Origin: Ligilactobacillus animalis KCTC 3501 = DSM 20602
Lineage (GTDB): Bacteria; Bacillota; Bacilli; Lactobacillales; Lactobacillaceae
NCBI RefSeq assembly: GCF_001434535.1
Contig: NZ_AYYW01000032.1
Location: forward strand, 123,725-187,724
Length of the DNA: 64,000 nucleotides
Reading direction: 5' to 3'
The stretch's first letter is position 1; each line of letters starts with the position of its first letter. The notes under the pieces were generated by a model, which saw only the letters and a list, made by a program, of their open reading frames with translations, did no database searches and was not told the origin of the DNA. Positions 26,416 to 36,589 of this stretch are shown here, in pieces. The position numbers and the translations under genes were made by a program.

Positions 26416-29400
26416 TTATGAACGTTTACGCCGTGAAACAATAGCTGTACCTAAAGCAGTTAGCGTTGTCATCATTCCTAAAACTACACCTGCTAGGCTA
26501 TTCTTATCACCCATTTGTGGTAAGACGTTATTTTTCTTAGCCGGTTGTTGTTTTTCATTTCCAACCGTATGCACATTTAGCTTACGTGCTGGATTTTCAC
26601 TTTGAGCTGCTTGATATGCTTTTTCAAAGTTCATCAATATCATCTGTTCTTGCTTAGCCTTAGCTAGTTCTGCTTGAGCTTGTTGCTGCGTTTGCTTAGC
26701 GGAAGCAAGTTTTGCTTGGGCAGTTGCTAAATCAGCTTGTACTTTATTATAAGCAAGTACGGCTTGATCGTAAGCAGTTTGAGCTTGAGCTAAGTTCTTA
26801 TCAGCGTTAAGCAGTGATTCGTAATGATTATTTGCTTTAGTAGCGTTAGTTTTGGCTGTTTCAAGGGCTTGTTTAGCTTCGGTCAACTTAGTTTGAAGCT
26901 CTTGTAGTTTAGCAGATTCAGTATCGAAAATCTTTTGAGCTTCGTCTTTTTGTGCTTGTGCTTGAGCCAAGTTAGTTTGAGCTGTAACTAAATTTTGTTG
27001 AGCTGTTACTAAAGCTTCTTGAAGTTCAGCTGGGTCTTGATCAGCTTGTTTTTGTGCTTCTTTTTGCGTACTTGTTGCCTTATTAAACGCATCCTTTGCT
27101 ACTGCAAGTTGATTTTGAGCGTCTTTTAATTGACGTTCAGCGTTTAGATAATTGATGTTGGCGTCAGCTAAGTGGGAGTTAGCTTTTGTTTGTAACGCAA
27201 CTAAGTTATCTAATTCGGCTTGTTTTTGCGCTAAAGTAGTTTGTGCTTGTTTGAGCGCTTCTTGTTTAGTAGCCGTATCTTTTAAGCTATCAGCATAAGC
27301 TTGTTTGGCTGAATCAAGTTTTGTTTGCGCTGTGGCTAAGTTTTGGTCAGCAGTTTGAAGGGCTGTTTTAGCTGTGGCAAGCGCTTGATCAGCGTTAGTT
27401 TGTTGTTTGAGTGCTTGATCATAAGCTGTTTGAGCGGTTTTTACTTGAGCGTTAGCGGTGTCGAGTTTTGCTTGAGCTTGAGTCAAGGTATTAGTTAGCG
27501 ATTGTAAGCGACTGGTTGCTTGATCAAATTCGGAACGTAAAGCAGTAGTATCATTTGTTGTATTTTGGAACAACGGTGTTTGATCAAATTTTGATTTGTC
27601 AGTGATCATACTTTGGGGAATAAAGATGAAGCGGGTTGATACATTGATGTCGTTTTTTCGATTAGGAAAATCGGGGTGAGACCAACCAAAGTATTGATCT
27701 TTATTTGTATTATTTTTAGCTTGTTTAATGAGATTTGGTGTGATCCCTAAGAGTGATTTACTTTCAAGTCCTACAAGATCATGATCATATAGAGGATTAC
27801 CATTTCGATCTGTGGCAGTTTGTCCGTTTGGTAGTAAAATGCCTAATGAAATATATTCGTTTAAATTATAAGCAAGCATACCTTTTACGTATGACATTTT
27901 CCATGGTAAGGATTGTGCTACGAAGTTAAAGAAGAATCCATATCGATCGATCAATAATTCATTTCGCAATTTTGAGTAATCTAATCCATATTTATTTGCA
28001 ACATCTTTTGTTATATTAGCATTGGTTGTTGCAACTTCATTTTTTCCAAGTTGATTAGCAATATTAATGGCGTCTTGATTGACAATAACGTGTCCAACTT
28101 TATCACTAATGCCTAAAGCATCACGCATGGCGTTGATGATATCAGCTGTAAATTGTTCTAATTCTAGTAGTTGTTTATTGGTTAGATTTCCCACAAGTTG
28201 TTTTGACGAAGCATATAGTGGATGATTATTATGTTGTTCCATTAATTCTTCATCTTCAGATGATGGAATATAGTTTATTGATAAGGGTCCACCGTTGTTT
28301 TTAGTTTCAATTTTAGAATTTGATCCAGATCCTGTGATATCAGTATGTGGGAATCCATATTTTTTTGGATTTGTTAGTGCATCTTGAATAGCTTTAGCAT
28401 CGTTATTGAGCGTTGTTTTATCAGCGTTAGCATATACATCGTTGACATACTTTTGAACAGCTTGTTTCAATTCATTTGTAACGTGAATTTGAACGTTGGT
28501 CTTAGTTGCTGTTTGGTTTGCTTGATTCAATTTGTTTTGTAAATCAGTGACAACGTTGGCTTGAGCTTGTTGTTTTGATTTAGCATGGTCAACAGCCTCT
28601 TGTAACAAGCTTTGCGTATCTTTAGCCGTAGCAAGATCTTCTTTTGCAGGTACGACAGCTTTATCGGCATTTTCTTTAGCAGTTTGTTTTTCGGTTAGAT
28701 CTTTTTGAGCGTTTGCTTGAGCTGATTTCGCAGAATCAAAATCGGTTTGAGCTTGATCAAGTTCGGCTTTTGAACCTTTTGTATCAAGCGCTTTTTGTGC
28801 TGTGTCAACAGCATCTTTAGCAGTTGAGACTTCTGATTTCTTAGCTTCGACTTGTGAATCAGCTGTTGTTTTATTGGTGTTAGCATCAGCTAAGTTCTTT
28901 TGGGCTGTATCAAAATTAGTTTGAGCTTGATCGACACTGGTTTGTGCACTGTCAACGGCTTCTTTAGCTTGGTTAGCATCTTCAGTCAATTGCGGAAGCT
29001 TTTGTTCAGCTTCTTTTTACGCATCAACGTCATGTTGGGCTTGATCGACAGCGTGTTGTGCGTCTAATTCATCTTTTTGTGCTGTTTGTAAATCAGATGT
29101 TTTAGAATCTAAGTCTTGTTTAGCGGAGTCGACAACTGCGCTTTGATGTTCAACGTCTTGTTGAGTTTGATCAACAGTAGTTTGAGCTTAGTCTTGAACT
29201 TCTTTAGTTGAATCAGCATCTGATTTAGCTTGATCGATAGCTTCAGGTGTTGCTTGATCTTTTAGATCTTTGGCTGAATCTAGATCAGATTTGGCACTAT
29301 CTAAGTCAGATTTTGTTCGCTTGACAGTTTGTTGGGCGGTATCGACACTTGTTTGTGCATCGGCAACTGCTTTGTCGGCTGTTGCAACTTTATTTTCAGC

Positions 29401-29541
29401 AGTTTTAGTTGGTGATTGTACACTAACTTGAGCTACATTTGCAGTCGCATTGTCATTTACACTATCAGCTTGTGCTGTTACCCCTGTTGCGATAGTGGTT
29501 GCTACAGCTGTAGCACCAAACAATAGTTTCTTCTTTTTCAT
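26416..29541 (-). pseudogene. SEC10/PgrA-type LPxTG surface protein, two in-frame TAA codons
   Basis: A single frame of 1042 codons from ATG 29541 (8 nt after AAAGGAGA) is cut by TAA at 29188-29190 and 29017-29019. It has a signal peptide (MKKKKLLFGATAVATTIATG), then long Ala/Gln/Lys/Asp coiled-coil repeats. A central domain (about 27550-28450) has YGFPHTDITGSGS, LELEQFTADIINAMRDALG and SKLRNELLIDRYG, as in surface-exclusion proteins of the SEC10/PgrA group. A second coiled coil and a sortase signal follow: LPQMG, hydrophobic segment, RRKRS. Each stop lies in D-stop-AQTT or DA-stop-KEAE, where repeat context predicts CAA (Gln). Unless the stops are read through, only a 117-residue secreted fragment would be made. 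Confidence 0.88.
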
Positions 29542-29740
29542 TAAGAGCACTCTCCTTTTATTAGAATATACCGATATTACACTACTGTTATATGCACATA
29601 TAAATAGTTTTTGCATTTTTTATTGCACTAAATTAATATATTCACATAGTAATAATTTATTTTTGTAAAAGTATTCATTTATACCGTTATACAATTTTAA
29701 AATTTTAATTACTATTAAAAGAGATAAGGAGGTCTCAAAA

Positions 29741-30076
29741 ATAGTAAACATTGGAAATAACGTTAGATACTTTCGTAAAAAATATCACTTTACCCAAGAA
29801 CAACTAGCCGAAAAAAGCGGACTTTCCGTTAATTTTATTTCACGCTTAGAAAGAACTAGTGCTCAAAATGTTAGTATCAAAACACTTATAAAAATTGCAG
29901 AAGCATTCGATATATCGCTTTCTGATCTAGTTGCCGTCGCTAACACAACCTCTGAACTTGAATCAAATCGAAATATTGTAGAACTTACCAATAAACTTGG
30001 AAAATTAGATGATGAAAAAGCTGATAAATTTAGTCAAGCTTTTATTCAACTCTTGGAACTCTCTGCAAACGATTAG
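29741..30076 (+). CDS. XRE-family transcriptional regulator with an ATA in place of the start codon
   Basis: An intact frame of 112 codons encodes IGNNVRYFRKKYHFTQEQLA followed by EKSGLSVNFISRLER, a clear Cro/C1 helix-turn-helix (about residues 5-60), and a C-terminal helical tail. There is no ATG, GTG or usable TTG near the beginning. The codon ATA at 29741 lies exactly 8 nt after a perfect AAGGAGG, so an ATG changed to ATA, or an AUA start, is the best reading. It is divergent from the surface-protein gene and 200 bp away, so it may regulate it (inference). It is followed by two tandem terminators. Confidence 0.8.
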   Translation: MVNIGNNVRYFRKKYHFTQEQLAEKSGLSVNFISRLERTSAQNVSIKTLIKIAEAFDISLSDLVAVANTTSELESNRNIVELTNKLGKLDDEKADKFSQAFIQLLELSAND

Positions 30077-30100
30077 CTTAAATTTTCAAATTAGTGCGCA

Positions 30101-30125
30101 AAAAGCAGCCATCCGGCTGCTTTTT
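30101..30125 (+). terminator. First terminator after the XRE gene
   Basis: AAAAGCAGCC-ATCC-GGCTGCTTTTT. Confidence 0.85.
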
Positions 30126-30130
30126 GTTTT

Positions 30131-30152
30131 GGGGCGAGAAACTCGCCCCTTT
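30131..30152 (+). terminator. Second terminator after the XRE gene
   Basis: GGGGCGAG-AAA-CTCGCCCC followed by TTTT. Confidence 0.8.
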
Positions 30153-30192
30153 TCTTTGTGTGTAGTACTTTAATTAATTGGAGGTAATCAAT

Positions 30193-30303
30193 ATGCACAC
30201 ATTGTCATATTCTCAAGCTGAAATGGAAACATTATTAACGAAGGTTTTAAGCCACACATGTAAACAACAGCTACTCTCACCTTCATCAAACAATATCTCT
30301 TAG
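30193..30303 (+). CDS. Possible 36-residue peptide
   Basis: The frame starts at ATG 30193, 8 nt after a clear GGAGG, and encodes MHTLSYSQAEMETLLTKVL followed by a polar tail with CKQQLL. It has no signal peptide or membrane segment and I recognise no family. A hairpin with T run at 30350-30386 could end its transcript. The good ribosome-binding site makes translation plausible; it could also be the truncated start of a lost gene. Confidence 0.45.
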   Translation: MHTLSYSQAEMETLLTKVLSHTCKQQLLSPSSNNIS

Positions 30304-30337
30304 ACACAAGGATCATCCCTAATCCTTACGATATCGC

Positions 30338-30511
30338 TTAATTACCCTTTCCCTGACCAGTGTTTTCTGGTCGGGGATTTTTTTCATCATCAATGCTTAA
30401 ACGTAAACTGTTCACTAATGCTTCTAAATTTATTTCTTTGAAAAACTCTGCTACTTCTTCTGCAGTAAATGAAAACTTCTTTTCATCCAAGTCACTCACC
30501 TTCTTTGCCAC
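30338..30511 (-). CDS. Possible small protein of 57 residues
   Basis: A minus-strand frame from GTG 30511, about 9 nt after AGGTGA, encodes AKKVSDLDEKKFSFTAEEVA, then FFKEINLEALVNSLRLS and a polar tail. The acidic, helical sequence looks like a real protein, but no family is recognised. Its 3' part overlaps the hairpin at 30350-30386. Confidence 0.45.
   Translation of the reverse strand: MAKKVSDLDEKKFSFTAEEVAEFFKEINLEALVNSLRLSIDDEKNPRPENTGQGKGN
30350..30386 (+). terminator. Hairpin terminator
   Basis: CCCTGACCAG-TGTTTT-CTGGTCGGGG followed by ATTTTTTT. Confidence 0.75.
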
Positions 30512-30600
30512 TATAATACTTCACCTATCATTGCATGAACAAATTTAAATTTTTAGCCAAAATAAAAACACATCCCAGCCAACGCCAAGATGTGCTTTCT

Positions 30601-32004
30601 TTAACCCACTGAGTCTTCCATTTGATATTCGATCAAGCGGTTCAACTCAACAGCATATTCCATTGGTAATTCTTTGGTGAATGGTTCAACAAAGCCCATG
30701 ATGATCATTTCAGTCGCTTTTTCTTCGGAGATCCCACGGCTCATCAAGTAGTAGAGCTGTTCTTCGGAGATCTTAGATACTTTGGCTTCGTGTTCCATGG
30801 AAACATTGCCGTTCAAGATCTCATTGAATGGGATCGTATCACTTGCTGATTTGTCATCCATGATGATCGTATCACATTCGATATGGGCAAATGAACCGTC
30901 TGAATGCCGGCCAAAGCGGACTTGTCCACGGTAGTCGACCCGGCCCCCATCTTTACACAGAGACTTCGAAACGATCGAAGATGAAGTATCTTTAGCATTG
31001 TGGATCATCCGAGCCCCGGTATCAGAGTCGATATCTTTACCCGCAAAGGCGATCGAGAGCATCGTTCCACGCGCACCACGGCCATCTAAGTAGACACTTG
31101 GGTATTTCATAGTAACCTTTGAACCTAAGTTACCATCGACCCATTCCATCGTCGCATTCTCCAAAGCCCGTGCCCGCTTAGTCTCTAAACTGTAGACGTT
31201 ATCGGACCAGTTTTGGATCGTGGTGTAACGACAGTAAGCATCTTTTAAGACATTTACTTCAACGACCGCTGCGTGCAAGCTATCTTCAGAATAGTTTGGT
31301 GCGGTACAGCCTTCCACATAATTGATGCTTGCTCCTTCATCGACAATGATCAAAGTCCGTTCAAACTGCCCCGAGTTACCCGCATTGATTCGGAAATAAC
31401 TTTGGATCGGTACTGAGACTTTGACACCTTTTGGCACGTAGATAAAGGTCCCACCTGACCAAACAGCCGAATTCAACGCAGCCATCTTATTATCAGCTGG
31501 TGGGATCAATTTTCCGAAGTATTTTTTGACTAATTCAGGATATTCTTGGACAGCTGAATCAGTATCCATAAAGACGATCCCCAAGTTATCAAAATCTTTG
31601 CGCATATTGTGATAGACTACTTCGGATTCATACTGCGCCGAAGAACCCGCTAAGTATTTACGTTCCGCTTCGGGTACTCCTAGGCGGTCAAATGTCCTTT
31701 TGATCTCTTCGGGCACATCATCCCAATCACGGGCAACGCGGTCGGAATCACGTCTAAAGTAATTGATATGTTCAAAATCAAGGGGTGACAAGTCAGGGCC
31801 AAAATCAGGCATTGGCAACTTGCGGTATAATTCATAGGCTTTCAATCGAAAATCTAACATCCATTCTGGCTCATTTTTAGCAGCCGAGATCTGACGGACG
31901 ATATCTTCAGTCAAACCTTCCCCTGTTGTAAAAAGCGGTTCAATATCATCTTTAAAACCGTATTTGTATTCGCCACCCAATTCAGGCATTGTATTTTCAC
32001 TCAT
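30601..32004 (-). CDS. sufB: Fe-S cluster assembly scaffold protein SufB
   Basis: A 467-residue protein of the SufBCD scaffold on which iron-sulfur clusters are built. It shows the SufB beta-helix core with [19 protein letters not shown] and [10 protein letters not shown] (conserved Cys), and the C-terminal [20 protein letters not shown] shared with SufD. It is the last gene of the sufCDSUB operon; its ATG overlaps the end of sufU by 8 bases. Confidence 0.96.
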   Translation of the reverse strand: MSENTMPELGGEYKYGFKDDIEPLFTTGEGLTEDIVRQISAAKNEPEWMLDFRLKAYELYRKLPMPDFGPDLSPLDFEHINYFRRDSDRVARDWDDVPEEIKRTFDRLGVPEAERKYLAGSSAQYESEVVYHNMRKDFDNLGIVFMDTDSAVQEYPELVKKYFGKLIPPADNKMAALNSAVWSGGTFIYVPKGVKVSVPIQSYFRINAGNSGQFERTLIIVDEGASINYVEGCTAPNYSEDSLHAAVVEVNVLKDAYCRYTTIQNWSDNVYSLETKRARALENATMEWVDGNLGSKVTMKYPSVYLDGRGARGTMLSIAFAGKDIDSDTGARMIHNAKDTSSSIVSKSLCKDGGRVDYRGQVRFGRHSDGSFAHIECDTIIMDDKSASDTIPFNEILNGNVSMEHEAKVSKISEEQLYYLMSRGISEEKATEMIIMGFVEPFTKELPMEYAVELNRLIEYQMEDSVG

Positions 32005-32449
32005 GGGCTTTGTCCTCCTTCTCTAATGCTTGGTAGATCGCTTTCCAGGCTAAAGTTGCACACTTGATCCGTGCGGGAAATTGAGCGACCCCCTCTAAGA
32101 CGACAGCATCGCCTAATAAGTCTTCATAATCTTTATCTTCATTTTTAGTGATCATCTCGGAAAAAGCCTCGACCATCTCACTGACCTGTTCTGGCGTCTT
32201 ACCGATCACTTCATCGGTCATCATTGAAGCCGAAGCCTGCGAGATCGTACACCCGGTCCCACTAAAAGCAATGTCAGCAATCTTGCCTTCATCATCGAGC
32301 TTGACTTCTAGCTCTAACACATCCCCACAAGTCGGATTACGCAATTCGATCTGTTTGTCGACTGCGGGAAGATTACCATGATGATGGGGACGGTTAGCAT
32401 GTTCTAAGATCATTTGACGGTATAAATTATCTAAACTGGATAAACTCAT
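31997..32449 (-). CDS. sufU: SufU sulfur-transfer protein / scaffold
   Basis: A 150-residue IscU-like zinc protein of Firmicutes that accepts sulfur from SufS. The ligand cysteines are in [18 protein letters not shown] and KCATLAW, with Asp in CGDVLELE. It overlaps sufS by 4 bases (ATGA) and sufB by 8, so it is translationally coupled. Confidence 0.95.
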   Translation of the reverse strand: MSLSSLDNLYRQMILEHANRPHHHGNLPAVDKQIELRNPTCGDVLELEVKLDDEGKIADIAFSGTGCTISQASASMMTDEVIGKTPEQVSEMVEAFSEMITKNEDKDYEDLLGDAVVLEGVAQFPARIKCATLAWKAIYQALEKEDKAHE

Positions 32450-33672
32450 CGAAAGAACTCCCTTGTTTTGATCAATGCCTCCACTAATTTATCGGCATCT
32501 TCTTTAGTGTTATACAGATAAAAGCTGGCTCGGGCCGAAGCTGCGATCTGTAATTTTTTCATCAACGGTTGGGCACAGTGATGACCAGCCCGGATCGCAA
32601 CTCCCTCCATATCGAGTGCTGTCGCTGTATCATGTGGATGAAGTCCTGCAAGGTTAAACGAGATGATCCCGGCATGTTTGGCTGGATCAGCTGAACCGTA
32701 TAATTCAAACCCATCGATCGCTTGCAACTTAGGCAAGACATATTCCATCAACTCGGTCTCATGCTGGGCGATATTGGCTAACCCAACTGCTTGCAGATAG
32801 TCGATCGCCTTGCCTAAAGCGATCACTCCTGCGATATTTTGGGTCCCACCTTCAAATTTCCACGGAACTTCTTTAAAGGTCGAATGCTCTAATTCGACAA
32901 AATCGATCATCTCGCCTCCAAAATCAAGCGGTGACATCTGGTTCAATAATTCCAGCTTGCCCCACAAGATCCCAGTCCCCGTTGGCCCTAGCATCTTATG
33001 GCCGGAAAAAGCTAGAAAATCAATGTCTAATTCTTTAACGTCTACTGGCATATTAGGTACTGATTGCGCCCCATCCACGACCATGATAGCACCATTTTTA
33101 TGCGCTAATTGAGCGAGTTCTTTGATCGGATTGACAGCACCTAGGACATTTGACACCTGTGCTAACGATACGATCTTGGTCTTTTCATTGATCAATTGCT
33201 TAGCGTTCTCTAAGTCGACTTGCCCATCTGTATTTAGATCCAAATAAACTAGCTTTGCCCCTGTTTTTTCGCAGACCTGTTGCCAGGGAACGATATTGGA
33301 ATGATGTTCTGCATAGGATAAAACGATCTCATCGCCTGGCTGCAAGATCTTTTGGGCGTAACCCCGTGCGATCCAATTGAGACTTTCCGTCGTGCCTTTA
33401 GTGTAGACGACTTCACGCTCACTATCGGCATTGATCAGTTCCTTGACCTTTTGGCGCGTAGCTTCATAGGCTTGCGTTGCTCGTTGAGCCAAGGTATGCA
33501 CACCCCGGTGGACGTTAGCATTATCATGTTCATAGTAGTCCACTAAGCTTTCGATCACAGCTTGGGGCTTTTGGGTCGTAGCCGCATTGTCCAAATAGAC
33601 TAACGGCTCACCGTTGACTTTTTGATCTAAGATCTTAAAATCAGCACGAAACTCATTTTTCTTCTTGTCCAT
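32446..33672 (-). CDS. sufS: Cysteine desulfurase SufS
   Basis: A 408-residue group II cysteine desulfurase. The PLP lysine is in AFSGHKMLGPTGTG near residue 223. The active-site cysteine lies in IRAGHHCAQPLM near 363, the SufS-type signature that differs from the NifS-type enzyme at 6610. It delivers sulfur to SufU for SUF cluster assembly. Its start lies inside the end of sufD (20-base overlap). Confidence 0.96.
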   Translation of the reverse strand: MDKKKNEFRADFKILDQKVNGEPLVYLDNAATTQKPQAVIESLVDYYEHDNANVHRGVHTLAQRATQAYEATRQKVKELINADSEREVVYTKGTTESLNWIARGYAQKILQPGDEIVLSYAEHHSNIVPWQQVCEKTGAKLVYLDLNTDGQVDLENAKQLINEKTKIVSLAQVSNVLGAVNPIKELAQLAHKNGAIMVVDGAQSVPNMPVDVKELDIDFLAFSGHKMLGPTGTGILWGKLELLNQMSPLDFGGEMIDFVELEHSTFKEVPWKFEGGTQNIAGVIALGKAIDYLQAVGLANIAQHETELMEYVLPKLQAIDGFELYGSADPAKHAGIISFNLAGLHPHDTATALDMEGVAIRAGHHCAQPLMKKLQIAASARASFYLYNTKEDADKLVEALIKTREFFR

Positions 33673-34942
33673 CGATAAGCTTCCTTTCGATCATGTCGGA
33701 GAGCTCTGTTTGGACTTTCCGGCTTGGAATAGCTGTCAAAACTGGGCCTAAGAAACCACGGATCACTAAACGTTCAGCGATCTCTTTTGACAAGCCCCGA
33801 CTCATCAAGTAATACAATTGGTCTTGATCGACCCGCCCAACACTGGCGGCGTGACCAGCAGTAACGGCATTGTCATCGATCAATAAGATCGGATTGGCAT
33901 CGCCACGCGCTTTAGTCGAAAGCATCAAGACCCGACTTTCCTGTTGCGCATCGGCTCCCTTGGCACCATGAATGATGTGGCCGATCCCGTTAAAGACTAG
34001 CGATGACTGCGATAAGATGACTCCGTGTTGGAGAATGTGGCCGATCGAATGTCTACCATAGTTTGTCACGCGGGTATCGATCCCTTGGACTTGTTTACCC
34101 GTTGAGATCGCAACGACTTTAGTTTCGGCGTGAGAACCATCACCGATCAGATCAGAATCAAAGTCACCAACGATATTACCGTCATTCATCATCCCCATCG
34201 ACCAGTCGATCTTAGCATCTTGCTCCAAATGCCCCCGGCGATTGAGATAGGCGGTCGTATTTTTACCCAAGCGATCGACACTGGCAAATTTTACGTGACT
34301 ACCCGCCTTGGCAAAGACTTCCACGATCACGCTGGCTGTTGTCTTTTGTTCACCGTAAGTCTGCAAATTCTCCAAATATGAGACTTCACTGTTGACATCA
34401 GCGATCAATAAAACATGGTGCACAAAGTCTTGTTCCGTTGTAGCATCTTGAATGAAATACGACGTCAATGGTTCTTCTAGGACGACATTTTTAGGCACGT
34501 AGATCAACAATCCACTGGTAACGTTAGCCACATGTTGCATATTCAAGCGATTTTCATCGTCTTTGACCGCTTCCATGAAATACTCTTCGATGAGTTCTGG
34601 ATGTTCTTGCAGAGCTGTTTGCCAATCACAGACGATCACCCCTTGAGCTTTTAATGCTGGATCGAGTTCTAATTTAGCAGTTGTTTGCCCAAATTCGACC
34701 ACAACATTATTTTGGATCGTGATCTCAGCTGCCTTAGCTTCAGGCAAGTCATTTTGGAGCACTTGCACCGGCTTAGTCACTTCGATCGGCCAGCGTTTAT
34801 ATTTGATTTTTTCAAAGCGTGGTATCTCAAGTTCTTGAGCTTTTTCTAAAGCTTGGGTCCTTTTTTGGGTAAACCAGCTAGGCTCATTAGTTTGCTTACC
34901 AAACTCTACTAGTGCCTGGGCTTGTGTTGTTAATGCACTCAT
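33653..34942 (-). CDS. sufD: Fe-S cluster assembly protein SufD
   Basis: A 429-residue SufB paralogue lacking the SufB cysteine segment. It has the repeat-rich beta-helix and the C-terminal YYLMSRGLSKEIAERLVIRGF. I use ATG 34942, 8 nt after AGGTGG, rather than the upstream in-frame alternative at 34954. It pairs with SufB and the ATPase SufC. Confidence 0.95.
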   Translation of the reverse strand: MSALTTQAQALVEFGKQTNEPSWFTQKRTQALEKAQELEIPRFEKIKYKRWPIEVTKPVQVLQNDLPEAKAAEITIQNNVVVEFGQTTAKLELDPALKAQGVIVCDWQTALQEHPELIEEYFMEAVKDDENRLNMQHVANVTSGLLIYVPKNVVLEEPLTSYFIQDATTEQDFVHHVLLIADVNSEVSYLENLQTYGEQKTTASVIVEVFAKAGSHVKFASVDRLGKNTTAYLNRRGHLEQDAKIDWSMGMMNDGNIVGDFDSDLIGDGSHAETKVVAISTGKQVQGIDTRVTNYGRHSIGHILQHGVILSQSSLVFNGIGHIIHGAKGADAQQESRVLMLSTKARGDANPILLIDDNAVTAGHAASVGRVDQDQLYYLMSRGLSKEIAERLVIRGFLGPVLTAIPSRKVQTELSDMIERKLIDGQEEK

Positions 34943-34954
34943 TTTTGCCACCAC

Positions 34955-35734
34955 CTAAGCTTTATCTTCTGCTAGCTTGATATCAAGCCCTAATTCATCA
35001 CGGAGACCCGCATAGCCTTCTGCTTCCAAGCGCTTAGCTAGATCAGGGCCACCAGTCGTTACGATCCGACCATCCATCATGACATGCACGACATCTGGTA
35101 CGATATAGTTCAAGAGTCGTTGGTAGTGGGTGATGATCAACGAGCCAAAATCTGGACTGCGCATCTCATTTACCCCCTTAGAAACGACTTTTAAGGCATC
35201 GATATCCAAACCAGAATCGATCTCATCTAAGATCGCAAATTTAGGCTTGATCATCATCAGTTGCAAGATCTCATTGCGTTTCTTTTCCCCACCGGAGAAA
35301 CCTTCATTGAGGTAGCGCTCTGCCATGGAAAATGGCATGTCTAAAAAGGCCATCGTTTCTTCGAGGTCTTTTAGATATTTTCGTATCGAGATCGGTTCAT
35401 CTTTAGGCAAACGCGCATTGATCGCACTGCGGATAAATTCAGCATTCGTGACCCCTGGAATCTCAGCTGGATATTGCATCGCTAAAAAGAGCCCTGCGCG
35501 TGCACGTTCATCAACTGCCCAATCCAAAATATTTTCACCATCTAATAAGATCTCACCTTTAGTGATCGTGTAAGCTGGGTTACCCATGATCGCCTCTGAT
35601 AAAGTCGACTTCCCAGTTCCGTTTGGGCCCATGATTGCATGGATCTCCCCCGTCTGCATCTTAAGATCAAGGCCTTTCAAGATCTCTTTTCCATCGATCG
35701 AAACGTGGAGATTTTTTACTTCAAGAGTTGACAT
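34955..35734 (-). CDS. sufC: Fe-S assembly ATPase SufC
   Basis: A 259-residue ABC-type ATPase. Walker A is [13 protein letters not shown] near residue 36, the signature [15 protein letters not shown] near 145, and Walker [14 protein letters not shown] near 168. It powers the SufBCD scaffold. It is the first gene of the operon; sufD follows after 12 bases. Confidence 0.97.
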   Translation of the reverse strand: MSTLEVKNLHVSIDGKEILKGLDLKMQTGEIHAIMGPNGTGKSTLSEAIMGNPAYTITKGEILLDGENILDWAVDERARAGLFLAMQYPAEIPGVTNAEFIRSAINARLPKDEPISIRKYLKDLEETMAFLDMPFSMAERYLNEGFSGGEKKRNEILQLMMIKPKFAILDEIDSGLDIDALKVVSKGVNEMRSPDFGSLIITHYQRLLNYIVPDVVHVMMDGRIVTTGGPDLAKRLEAEGYAGLRDELGLDIKLAEDKA

Positions 35735-35774
35735 TTTTCATTCCTCCGCTAAACTAAATAAGTATACTATCATC

Positions 35775-35803
35775 ATTGTAGTCTAATTGAGAATTACTTT
35801 CAA
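35775..35803 (-). promoter_or_regulatory. Promoter of the suf operon
   Basis: On the minus strand TTGAAA (35803-35798), a 17-bp spacer, TACAAT (35780-35775). Confidence 0.75.
35788..35802. promoter_or_regulatory. Fur-like 7-1-7 inverted repeat over the suf promoter
   Basis: TGAGAATTACTTTCA matches 11 of the 14 specified positions of the Gram-positive Fur box TGATAAT-N-ATTATCA and lies inside a wider repeat AATTGA-N9-TCAATT. It overlaps the suf -35 element. The regulator is inferred only. Confidence 0.4.
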
Positions 35804-35848
35804 TTGGAAAACCTTGTTCAAAATATATTTACGAAAGAAGGCATCTAC

Positions 35849-36589
35849 GTGCAACCAATCATTGGCATTATCGGAAATTTCAACGGCGCCTTGATTCCCG
35901 AACACGCGAACTTACCTATCTCCTATATCGGGCAAGGCTATTTAGATGCCGTTAAAAAAGCCGGTGGGATCCCAGTGATCATCCCACCTAAGAGCTCACT
36001 TGAGAGCATCAGTACTTTGATCGATCGGATCGACGGTCTCTTATTGCCCGGCGGTAAAGATATCGATCCTTATTTTTACGATGAAGAACCCAGCTTAAAA
36101 TTAGGTGCGATCGACTCAGCGCTTGACGCTTTTGAGATCGAATTCTTACGTCAAGCCTATGAACGCGATCTTCCAACTTTAGGTATCTGTCGCGGACTCC
36201 AACTCGCGAATGTCTTTTTAGGTGGCAGTCTCTACCAAGATCTAAGCGACTACGATAAGCTAGCTGTCAAGCACAACCAATACCAGACAGCACCTTGGCA
36301 AGCACTGACACATTCGATCGAAGTCAAAGAAGACAACTTGATCCAAGACTTCTTTGGCACTTCGGCACGCGTAAATTCATTTCATCATCAAGCGCTAAAA
36401 GATATCTCTCCGGAGTTGATCCCGGTAGCTTACAGTTCAGACGGGATCGTAGAAGCGGCAGTCGGTAAGAACTTTAATTTCTTAGGTGTTCAGTGGCATC
36501 CCGAAACACTTTACCAAGACCACGAGAATTCCTTAAAGCTCTTCATCCATCTTGTCGGTGAAGCTAAAAAATTTGCCGAACAAAGATAA
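35849..36589 (+). CDS. Class I glutamine amidotransferase-like peptidase C26 (gamma-glutamyl hydrolase type)
   Basis: A 246-residue enzyme of the PuuD / gamma-glutamyl-GABA hydrolase group. LLPGGKDIDPYFYDEE is near residue 60, the nucleophile Cys is in LGICRGLQLANVFLGG near 115, the catalytic His-x-Glu is in GVQWHPETLY near 218, and FHHQALKD lies between. I choose GTG 35849 behind GAAAGAAGG; the longer frame from 35804 lies over promoter sequence. It is divergent from suf. The exact substrate is unknown. Confidence 0.85.
   Translation: MQPIIGIIGNFNGALIPEHANLPISYIGQGYLDAVKKAGGIPVIIPPKSSLESISTLIDRIDGLLLPGGKDIDPYFYDEEPSLKLGAIDSALDAFEIEFLRQAYERDLPTLGICRGLQLANVFLGGSLYQDLSDYDKLAVKHNQYQTAPWQALTHSIEVKEDNLIQDFFGTSARVNSFHHQALKDISPELIPVAYSSDGIVEAAVGKNFNFLGVQWHPETLYQDHENSLKLFIHLVGEAKKFAEQR

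Noticed and set aside
26416..29541. Regular short repeats resembling a CRISPR array or tandem DNA repeat
   Set aside because: The periodicity is that of an Ala/Gln/Lys coiled coil; the DNA units vary and there are no constant spacers or cas genes.
24371..30600. Prophage or integrative element
   Set aside because: No integrase, phage structural or conjugation genes and no flanking att repeats are visible; only composition and gene content suggest accessory DNA.
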